The notes under the pieces are model-generated. The model had not been told where the DNA came from. It searched no databases and saw nothing but the letters and a program-made list of their open reading frames with translations. Shown in pieces: positions 13,301-25,300 of a stretch of 64,000 nt of DNA. Origin of the DNA: Liolophura sinensis (taxonomy: Eukaryota; Mollusca; Polyplacophora; Chitonida; Chitonidae). The number at the start of each line of letters is the position of its first letter. Position 1 is the first letter of the stretch. Made by a program: the position numbers and the translations under genes. The DNA is taken from the NCBI RefSeq assembly GCF_032854445.1, contig NC_088306.1, positions 22,169,764 to 22,233,763 of the forward strand, in the 5' to 3' direction.

Positions 13301-16300
13301 GGAAATACTCATACTAGTTTGATAGCAGTCAGCAATATTGCTAGTAAAGAAATCTCACTTCAGTGTATTATGCATGCAGGTCATAAGACAAGTGTAACTC
13401 CTGAAGCAGCTCCAAATTTGGATAACATTTATGAAGTTTGATCATTGATATATAGTTGTACAAGTTATATGTTATGGTATGTGCTATTAGCTGTGTATGG
13501 ATTTGTCTTCCTGGATTTGTTCACCGTCGCTCGAGACATTTTTTGTCATAACTGATGTAGTTTTCTTAGCGTGTGAAGGTACCGATACACATACAAATGT
13601 CTGTGCATTAGCAGATGTTGGGAAGATTTTCCAGCGTCAGAAGGGGCCATAGTGAACATCAGCACTCATAGGGAGACTATATCTGACTGCTGTGTGACAG
13701 TATAACTAACTTCTGACTGGAAAATGGCTGTTGTATGGCTGTCAGGTCTCTGAGGACCAGACTGGCTAATTCTCTTTGGTACAGACACAGTTTGTTTTGG
13801 GCTTGTCCTGAGTGCTGCCTGGTTGCTAATTGAACAGGGGAATCATGGTAGCTGTATTGCAGTGCCAGTGTGATATGTGATCAGTAAAATGTCAAACCAG
13901 GCTGTGCTAGCCTAGTATTGATGGATGGAATACATGGTATTTACATTTGTGTGTGCAGGTCAAAATCAGCATTTCCAGGTGATGGTTCAGCTCTTTTTTT
14001 TTTGTAACATGGAAATTGTTACCACTGCAGTGGTAAATGAAAATGGTACTTGTTACTGCTTTAACAGCGTTCAGCACTGAGAGGTTAGAAAATGACTGGT
14101 CAGCTCAGTGTTGGTATAATGTGACTGGGTGGGGTGTCATATTTGGTGTCTTTGGCATGGTGGTGGCAGCGCTTTGGTGGCGTGTATATGTACAGTATAC
14201 AATATATGTGCATACTCCAAATGACTCCTCATTGTCACATGGCTGAGTAATTGTTAAGTATGATGTAAAACCTCAAGCATACATACATGTACATAAAGGG
14301 AAATTGTACATTCCTGTGATCATGTCAGTGTTCATGCTCTGTCCAGTTTCCTCCCACCATAATGCTGGCCGCCGTCGTATAAGTGGACTTATGCTTGAGT
14401 ATGGCGTAAAACACCAATCAGATAAATAAATCAATGTCCCTGGGCCCTTGATCAAGAACATAAGCTGTCAGTAGGGCCATTAATACTAGACACTGGTCCT
14501 TGTCATCTTTAATAAATTTGGAACAAAGATTGGAACATGTTCAGGTTGAGCAAATTTCATTGGAAGATCTGCGAAAGAACCATGCGATGCCTTTCTGAGT
14601 GTATCTTGGTTTTATGTGTTTTTTTAATAGCTTATGCAGGATGTTTTTAGCCATGTACAGTGCCCTTGAGGCTGTATTGTGTGCTGGTTAACACATTAAC
14701 AGGCCGGTGATTTATTCTTAGCACTGTCCCCCCCCACCCCCACCCCCCCTCATAAGCCTGTATCTGCATAACCGACTTCCATTGTAAATGTGAAATACAC
14801 TAAGGCCAATCAAATGAATGAATAAATTTATAACCTAGGTAGACCTAGCTCAGTTGGTTAGCGTGCTAGTGCAGCATAATGACCCAGGAGCCTCTCGCCA
14901 ATGCGGTAGCTGTGAGTTCAAGTCCAGCTCATGCTGGCTTCCTCTCCGGCTATACGTGGGAAGGTCTGTCAGCAAACTGTGGATAGTCGTGGGTTTCCCC
15001 CGGGCTCTGCCCGGTTTCCACCCAACATAATGCTGGTCGCCATCATATGAGTGAAATATTCAACACCAATCAAATAAATATATAAATAATCTCTTAGACC
15101 TATGTATGAATGGAACAAAGGGTGACTCGGAAATACATGAAATATACGAGAGGAAACAGCTAGTGTGGTCATAGTGTATGTGAAGGTAGAGCTTTATATG
15201 ACTGTTAGAAAATGTCTGAGTATTATATAACTATGACGATTATAGTAGATAAACGACATCTATAAATAAATGGTTTCCTTTACGTGAGCACAGTTGGCTT
15301 GTCATGTTTACTGTTTTACAGCTTCACATTACACAGGCTATTTGTTAAGGTAATACCATACTCTGTGATATAGCCAGAGGTATAACGCAGCCTTTAGTCC
15401 AGCATAATGAGGACCTGTTCATTCCAAGGCTGATTTGATCTGTAACACACACGCTAATTATGTAACTTGGCATTTGTACGTGAATACAACCAGAATCTTC
15501 TAACCTTTACATCTAATAAATATTAAACAAACTGCTCAGTCCTATACGCAGAAAAGCTCAGTTTTTAGCCCACATTTTAATACAAGTGAGAACTTTTTTG
15601 TGTACTATAGACATACATCTACATTTGGAGGCCTCCGTGGCCTAGTGGTCAGTGTGGTAGCGCAGCACAGTGACCCTGGAACCTCTCACCCTTGCGTTCA
15701 CTGTGAGTCTAGCTCATGCTGGCTTTCTCTCAGGCTGCACGTGGTGGCTGGTTTGGTTTCCTCCCACCATAATGCTGGCCGCTGTTCTAGAAGTGAAATA
15801 TTCTTGAGTACAGTGTAAAATTTCAATCAGACGTAATACGCAGTTTTCAAGGTATGCCATTATGACGACAGAATGACGTCCTGGTGCAAAATGACGTCAC
15901 CACTTTACGGCACAGTAGGGCTACTTGCCTATCTTTCAACATGGCAGTGATGGTGGTTAGATCAAAGTACTGGCAGAACATTTTTTGCGCAATATTGGGA
16001 ACGCAAATTCACCCCTGAACACAATTCAGAAGATTGTTCTAGTCCTTTCAGTTAGTTCTCCATATTATATATGCCACCCCATGTTAAAATTACCAGATTG
16101 GCCCTACTGTGCCGTAAAGTAACGACGTCACACTGTTGTCGTAACTTCATATCTCAAAACATGCGTATTGTGTGTGAATGATAATATTTTCATACAAGTT
16201 ACATGGACCCAGGAGCCTCTCACCAATACAGTCGCTGTGAGTTCAAGACCAGCTCTTGGTGGCTTTCTTTCCGGCTATACTTGGGAAGATCTGTCAACAA

Positions 16301-19300
16301 CCTGCTGATGGTCATGGGTTTCCCCCAGGCTATGCCCCCACCATAATGGGTGGTTTTCCCCCACCATAATGCTGGCAGCCGTCATATAAGTGAAGTCAAA
16401 TACGGCGTAAAACACCAATCAAATAAATAAAATACAAGTTACATGTACCAATGATGTAGTGCTGAAATCAGTTAACATTTAACAGGCAACTTCGACCTGA
16501 AGGTTGCAGAGCTAGTAATCAACTCACACATCATTCGTGCATCATAGACTTCTGAAGAGAATAATAATTTTTTAGTACTGCCCCACATGGTGTTTTACTT
16601 TCAGCCATGAATTCTCTTCATTGTGGACCTGTGCCATGTTGGCACATGTTCCATTAAGAATAGAATGTAATGCTTTATTTCACCTGCATACGGTGAGGTT
16701 AATATGATGGTCTTATCCAATCAGCTGAAGTACATGTATATACCTGTAGTTGATCACTGCTAATATAGAATGATATCTACCATTATCCGCAACACACCAA
16801 CAGTCTTCATGCATACCCCTGCATTATTAACCAATATAACATACCCGCTTTACATATGTGCATGCTACACATGTATGCTGTATAGATTCTCTGCTGTTAT
16901 GTGTAAATTTGCTGCTACTACAATTAATTAACTTCAATTTTAACCAACCTATTAACTGATTGGATATTTCTTGTGTTTAATGTTTCAATAGCAGTAATCT
17001 TTGTCAGTGTATATAATAGCTTGCTTGTGGAGGTTGTTGTAACATACAGTGTAGCTCTGGTTAGCTTACATTTACAGGAAAGGAAACCATAGTGTGGTGA
17101 AGAATTCAAGTAGACTTCATGAAGACTCTTGATGAAAATTCCAGAAGTGTAGAACTTTTAGATGTAAAATTTTAGAAGTGTAAGAAGTGTGTGAAGGAAA
17201 TTTCTAAAAAAAACAACATTTTGTTGTAAGTATGTGAAAGTGTTCTAATGTAAAATTTAAAAAGTGTAATAAGTCTTATTTGGTGTAAAACTCTGAAAGG
17301 GTTAAAACTGTAATTGTATGATGTAAAATTTCAGTAAGGTCTGAAGATGTTTCATAAAAAATTTTGGGAGGAAAAGTAAAAAGAGATAGTGGGTGATTAA
17401 AGGAGATTAGAAGATTAAGCTCAAAGCATGGCAGAATTTATTTCAAATGAATATTATTTTTGAAGTTTGACTTAATTGGAGTTACTACTATTACTTACTG
17501 AATGAGTACATGTTGTCAGGTATTTGTGTTTAGGGCTGTCTGAATGGCTGTAGCCTGGTTGTGACGTGCTTCCGTTTGGTCTCTCGTTGCAGGAGGCCTT
17601 GTGTGCATGTGACGACGTTGTGGAAGCATTACGTCCCTCCCGCGTGGCCCAAACTGTCCGCCATTTAGTCCAATTCCCGCGACTAACCGCTGCCGATTAC
17701 GCCATTGCCAACCTCTGTCTGCTTCTATTTATAGCCACTTGTGTCTTCCTCTGTGCTAGACCACCTACACTCCACTAACCTCTTAACCAATCAGCTGCCT
17801 TTAACCAAGTCACCTGACAGGTCACATGTCTGAGCGAACTAATCAAAGGAAAACTTTCAAGTTTAAGCATATGCAAATGAAGTGTGATTCCCATGAACCC
17901 CTGAGGACCAGATTCTATAAACCAGTTGGCTAACAGGTCACATGACTACCCCAACAAATCCAGGAGAGTGGTGCTCACTACAAGCCAACATACGTCTTGA
18001 AACTTATCACTGAATGAGAAACTTTGTGACTTGTTGACTGCCGAGTGTTGAAAAACTCTTATGCTGAAAGAAAATGAGACTGAATCTCCTTGCTCAAAGC
18101 ATGCGTGATATATTATGAATGCAAACTTGATCTAGCCAGTGGATGTTTACCAGCTTTGTATTTTGAACATGTAGCATGTCTAGTGTTTGGCTAAGTTATA
18201 TCCTCTTGCATGTTTGATTAATATGGATCAATATTCTGTGTGTACACATAGTAGTTACACAAATTCAAGACAAGCCGAAGAGAGTTCAGTCTATATTTGG
18301 GTCTTGCGTAACGTGTTGTAAATTATGTCACTTCTCTGGCTTGGCCCTCAGCATAATGAGGTAGTCTCCAAGGACTGGTAATCTAAGTGTCCGTATACTG
18401 TGTCAGACTATGTTTGATGCTGTGTTACATGCAAGACTAGGTACAGGGGACTGGCTATAGCTACAAGGAATACTATATTGACATTCCTCAAAATCACACC
18501 ATAGTGGCTAGCGTGCTAGCGCAGCACAATGACCCAGAGACCTCTTACCTCAGCCACCTCAGACTGGCTTCCTCTCAGGTCGGGAATGTCTTGCAGCAAC
18601 CTGCGAATGACCGTGGTTTTGTTACATTTCCTTTCCACATAAAGCTGGCTGCTGTTTTTTAAGTGAAATTAGCATAAAACTCCAATCAGAGAAATAATGT
18701 ATAATGAAATCAAAAGCAAACAGACAAACTAGTTATTATGTATGTGTGGAGTCTACCAGCTGTCAGACAATGTTACAATCATGTTGAGACGGCCATTAGC
18801 TGTCATCTTTGGTGGCATTTACACAGGGTATTAGAAATATGCAAGTAATTTGCGTTACCTCAAACATGCATTTATGCTGATAAGAAAAACAGGGTTTTAT
18901 GTTGATGACTTTGGTATTTGACGTAAATTTACAGCTGAGACATGTCTGCAGATGTGTAGTAGACACACAAAGGCACAGACTAAGGTGTTCTGTGAACATG
19001 GTAAAATGTTTGTGATTCATTTCAGGTCATGAAATGGGTAAGCTTTTGATCATATCAGAACACATGTTAACTGTAATGGTCTTATTACATGTAATGTCTC
19101 CTGAATGATCCATTAGAAGCAGTTGTATGTGTAGAGCAATGATGTTGCTTCTGACCAACTCCTAACAATACACAGCTTTCAGCAGTGACAATCAGGAAAT
19201 TCACCCATTTTGAGGCAACGAATGAGCTTCAACTCCATGGGTACAATATTATGTGCTATTCTTCATAAACAGTGCACTTGTACCCATGTACAATTATTTC

Positions 19301-22300
19301 ATTGACAAAAAAGATTGTCATTACCCGTAATTGATTGTATTATCTAATATGTTATGTATTATTTTATCAGAGCAGAATGGGCTCACAAAAATACATTTAC
19401 GTGTGTATTGTCCATGTTTCTTTGTCTTTGTGGCGTAATAGTGCATGTGAAAAAAGGGAAGGATTGAAGGATTATATTGCGTATATGCACTGTAATTATT
19501 TAACCTTTTCGCATGTTTCCAGGGTGTTTACTCAGGAAAATTCGGAAGGCATTATTCTGTGATGACTTATGAAATTATACTTTTCATGAAGCCCTCAAAC
19601 TGGGTAATCCACCCAATGTAGTTTTGGCTCCAAAGTCAAATTACAAACGTGCATAAATTGCACTGAAATTTGCTTTTTTTTTTATATGCAAAAGGGTTGA
19701 GGAATTAGAGTATGTTGAAGAAGTAAGGTGATAGATGTTGGTGTAAGAGGCAGTTGTGTAAGCTGTAATAGATGTAGGTGTGGAAAACCTTTACAGTTCC
19801 AATGTGTGAAAGCTTCCTTTAACTGTGCCTGTATGTATTACTGTGTGTGTGTATAAAGGGTTGACTAAGAACTGTACTGTGGACGGCAATTGGGACCATA
19901 AAGAAAGTTTTGGGGTACTTCATATCATGAATGAACTGTATGTGTACCTGGAATGAAGGCAAATAAGGGGACTCTATAAGCCCTGTATGCATATACATGT
20001 ATGCAGGCTGGTGGGCCAGTTTTATGAAATGTGGCGTGACTTATTATATATTACATTATTCAGCGTAGCTTCAGGCCAAATCTGAAATGACCTGCTACCT
20101 GTTTCATCGAACCTGCTACCGTTTTCATCCGACCTGCTACCTTTTTCATCCGACCTGCTACCTTTTTCATCCGACCTGGTACATATTTGCAAACACTGAT
20201 TTCACAGGAGTATGCTTATATTCCCTAAATGCTCATTTGAAGGTGCTTTAATTTCAGTACTTACAGTACTTTTTATTCTCAAAGTTTTGCTGCAGGAAAT
20301 TTTTTTTTGTAACACTGACAAAAGAGTACTTTTCCAGAGTACTTTTTTCAAAACTGTTTTGAATTGAAAGTTTGAGTTTCAAGCCATTTCGTCTACTTTC
20401 GACAGAGTTATGGCCAGTTTTGGTCCGTGACAGTTTTCGGGGCTTTCTTCTTCAAAACACATTCTGTTGAATTGGTCAGGAATTTCCTGTTTTTGGACAA
20501 TTCTTTCAAATCAGTTCTTCATATTGAATTGAAACTTTTCAGATTAACCTATAGTTTTGTGTCTTTCAATTTATGGCTCTTTCTGTTCTGTTTTGGACAC
20601 TTGTTTGTAAATAATTTGTCATAATAGAATTGAAACTTGGTACATGGCTACACTATCATAACTTACACAGTTCAAGTTCGAATTTCATGCCATTTGGTTT
20701 ATTTTCTTTAAAATTATGGCTGCATCTTTTCCCCTGTTTGTGGACTTCTTTTTAAGCAGTTCCAAACGGAACAAAAAGGCTTGAATTGATTGGAACATGA
20801 AATTGTATAAGAATGTTTTAATTTTGAAGCTCTGTGTGATCGCTAGACTTATGTGATAGATATATTAATGTGCCCGTAGTTTTGCTCAAGAGGTGCCAAG
20901 TTTTAAAAGTGAAGTATATTTTATTTTAAGTTAAGGCATTTGTGACGAGGGAATGTACAGGATAAATTTTTCACCTGAAAAACGTTGCAACAGGTGTAAC
21001 GTTAAGATGTCCATGTACCAGGAAGTTGTGGTTTTATGACAAGTTAATACCATTTTTCCAATTTTCATGATAGCTGAATCTGTTAAAGGTCTGATAATGC
21101 ACAGGGAATTTAAATAATTTAAGTTTAATACGTTATTCCTTTGCATGCATAGTACGTGTCATATAAGGTTTGCGAAAATGTAGTTCACACTGAAGCCGTT
21201 ATAGTACTATAGTATTGTATTATTCATAATAAAATATGTAAATGCGTATTTATAATGTGATTGCTGCATGCTATGCTAGGTGACTGGCATACTGAAGGGA
21301 GTATAAAGAGAGGCTGGTGTCCTGTTGAAATCCTCACATTCCATCAGAACAGTGATGTAATGAATCAAGGGGAAAAGTTATGAAAAATAACAATGAAAAC
21401 AGAAAAATAAATGAACAGAAAAAGAGCATATGATGACAATAGAGAGAGAACTACTTACAAAGTGTGCTGTATTTATGATATACATAATGATAAATTTATG
21501 TCCAATTTGTTTCTAATGATTTTTATGTGATAAAATGTAGTTTGAAGCTGCATTTATATTAATTTTGATGTAAAATTACCTCTGATAACTCCATGCAGAC
21601 ATGTAATACAGTAGCATTGCTGACGTATTAGCTATGGTGAAATGTAACGGCAGACATGCAGCACATTACATTTATCATGTTTGCGGACATTTAGAAGAAT
21701 TAACTGATCAGCAAATATACCAAGTTATCTGTTACGGATTTACTGTTTTATTTATCTGAAAATGTGGAATTCTTTCCTTGTCGAATTTTTAGTTTATCTG
21801 GTTCAGAGAGGACCAGTGAGCATTGCGTCATGTGAAAGGTTCGTACATGTAGGTGAAATGCACTAAAAGTGTGTTTAAAGTCGAACTGCATGTGGGAAAG
21901 CTTTGTCAGCAGATTGATTAAGTCAGGTGGTTTTCGCTTAAGGCACTCTGGTTTTCTCCACCCTTAAAACTAATAATCATCGTATTGAGTGAAAAATCTT
22001 AGAGTATGGCATTCAACAAATATCATACAGTTAAGTAAAATAGGCTTAAAGCGTTGATGAATGATTGGCTGAAAAGTAAACATACACTGTAAATAAAGAT
22101 TGTTTTGTTCGGAGCAGTGTACGAATAAGTTCCAGACATTTAACTCGATTGAACGATAATTTAATTGGATTGAACGATAATTGTTCAGTTCGGACAATCA
22201 CTGTTTTTGTGATTATGTGGCAGATTTACAGCTAGAGCATGAATTAGAAGCCTGTTTTCTTAAAACACTTGCGTGTAGTTAACAGGATATATTCCAACAC

Positions 22301-25300
22301 GGCAAGAGTCAACAGCTGTCAACAAAACAGGCATCCCCCACTGGTCAGGACAGCACTCTACTGTAAATGGTGGAAATGACGTAATTTACCCATTACATAG
22401 CTGCACATTTTGCTTGAATCTGAACTGAAAGTTTGTTAACCTGAGAATGGTGTCTGAAGGTTTGGTTTGATGATATTATAGACCTACCAGGGGGAAAATG
22501 TTTAAAAGTTCAAGCAACAAAGGTACTTTTTTGTAATACTTATTTGCCTCTAAAAATGCTCTTTTATTAACCATATTTAAAGATACATTTATGAAGCTGG
22601 TTTGCTCCACGTCTTCCAAGAATGGAAAAATGAAAACAAAACAAAACAAACAAAAAATAACGGTTACAGTATGTATTCAATCCAAATAGTGAAATGCTTT
22701 CTAATTATGTAAATTTGTGCCATTTCATTACTAGGTAAGAAATCATTTACTTTTTTTTTTGTCAAAGAAATTTAGAATTTTAGTCTTGCTTTGTTTACTT
22801 TTATGTGTTCTTAATGATCAGATTAAGTGTAGAAGAAAAAAGATGCTTAAACCAATAGTCAAATAAATAAACTGATAGAGTTTGATTTTACAGATAATTG
22901 GATTGTAAAATAACATAAAGAAGTTTTATTTTTTCTCTAGGTGTTTATGTTCGTGATATTACCTGAAGCATTTAATATTCCAGTTTATATTTTATCTTGT
23001 TAAAAAATAAATTTTAGCCTCTTGTTTATTTATTTTTTTTTTATCTATATTTTTTTACTAATGCCAAAGGTTTTTGGTGAAATCTTATTTTTTTATTTGC
23101 ATTATGATTCTCAAACTGTTCAAAATACTCAGTGTAATGTTATGTCATGTACGTAGGTACATGTTGAGGTCTGTCATGTTTGATTCTTACTTTCCAGTTT
23201 GTTGCATTAATTATTTTTGCATTAATTAGTAATTTATCATGTGAGATAAGAATTTGATTGCATGGGTTATGGAAAAAGAGACCATTGAAAAGCCATGCTT
23301 GATAAGATGTTCATGGTATATTTTGTGTGTTTTGGCCACTGTACTTCTAATATAATGCAGAAGGGCATTGCCACAATTCGTTAGAAATATGGAAGATCAC
23401 TATGCCATGACTATAGAAAGTGCATTTCGCATACCACAATGTGGAAATTGAGAATTTTTTTTTCCAGTACATGTATGTTGAATTTAAAATTGTATATTTT
23501 GTTTGTTAAATAATAATTAATTTTTCATTTGAACAACACAAAATACTGAATTCTCAGAGACTTGAGGTTTACAGTAAAACAATATGCATGTACATCTCAG
23601 TTTTTAAATGTATACTTTTCAGATGTAGTTGCAGTGTACTTATTGGTCAACAATTTTGTTATGCAAAGTGCAAAAATCTCCAGTTATATATGACGTTCAT
23701 ATAGAACAGGAAAGGCACATGACAACTGCGATGGTGATAAATTTGCCAAATATAACCTGAGTACAAACTTTCGTGGTTTTTCTAGCAAGAAAGATATGAA
23801 AGAATTTACGTGGAACAGTAATCCCTTGGATGGGTGAGAGCTCCATAAATGGTTAAATACTTCATTGAAAAGCCACTTTCATTATAGCCTCTGATATTTT
23901 AGTATCCACTCTTCTGAATCGTGGATTTGAATGGTGAATTTTGGGTATTAATAATGCTATAGTATTACTATACTGTGCTGTGTTGAAGTCTCAGGCGACA
24001 AAGAGCCACACTGTGGTTGTTGCTGTCACAAGCTGTATTGTAGTCCATGGCAACAAATACTAAAGTCTGCTGTGTGCTGTACAGTTGGGCAGTCTTGTTC
24101 TGTGTTCAAATTTTAGGCAACGATACTATGCTCATAATTAAATTGGCTAGGTTGAAGTCTCCTGTAAGAAATGTAAATATGTGTAGCTTTTACTCTAGTG
24201 TGTTACAGGCAGGCTATGTTGTATTATGTTGAAGTCTCAGGCAACAAAGTACTCTGCCACACACTGTATTGTGCTGTGGTGAAGCTGATGTTGACGTCAC
24301 AGGCAACAGATAATGATATTCAGTACTCTGTCTCAAACTATATTGGGCTGTGATGAAGTCTCTTGAAAAACAAAATACAAATAGCTACACTCTGATGTGT
24401 TTACAGTTTGACAATATTGTGATGTGGTGTAGTCTCAAGCTACGTGCTCAAGGCTAGACTGTGTTTTGGTGAAGTCACAGGTTATATTATTGTTGCAGCC
24501 TCAAGCAAGTAACCTGTTCTTTTCATTTTGTTGCAGCCTTTGGCAATAAAGAGCTGCATTGTGCGTTTTTATGTAGTCTTAGGCAACAAAGAACTATTCT
24601 GTAGTCTGTTGCACACTAAGGTTGTGTTGTGGTTTGTTGCAGTCTGAGGCAACAGGGGGCTAACTGACTATTCACAAGCGCTTGCAAGATGATCATATGT
24701 TATTATATGTATGATTAAATCATGTTACTTTGCTGTATACATGTAGCTGTAAATGGTTTATAAAGGCATATTCCGTGAACTGGTTATGGTTTACAGTAAT
24801 ACCACACTATAGCCACTGTACCAGATAGATGGAGTGTTCATTGTGATATTTTCATTGTGATACCTGAATTCTGTAAAAATTTGTGCATTTATTTCAGTTT
24901 CAAGTTTGCATGTATTCTCTGCAACACACAGATTTGTTTTCTTGTACAATCCAAATTCTAAATATAAATACTTGTTATATTGAGCTTTAATGCTTCAGGC
25001 TGATAATAAATTTATTGAAAGAACAGGACTGTTGTACCTTGTATTACTTGTGTCTGTTAGTCATTTTATATTGAACCAGAAACTGCATGTCATTGGCTTG
25101 GGGTCAATTTCAAGACTTCAGTTCCTTGTTGGTTTTGGAAGTTATCTTAATATTTTTTAAGAATTGTTTTGTGATACCATCTTCCTTTATTCCTGAAGAG
25201 TATATGAGACTCAGTACCTGTACTTCACTGACATTTATGTATAAGCTCGCCTTACAAAGCAAGGAGAGGTATTGTGAGAGGGGGATGAGATACTGTCTGT

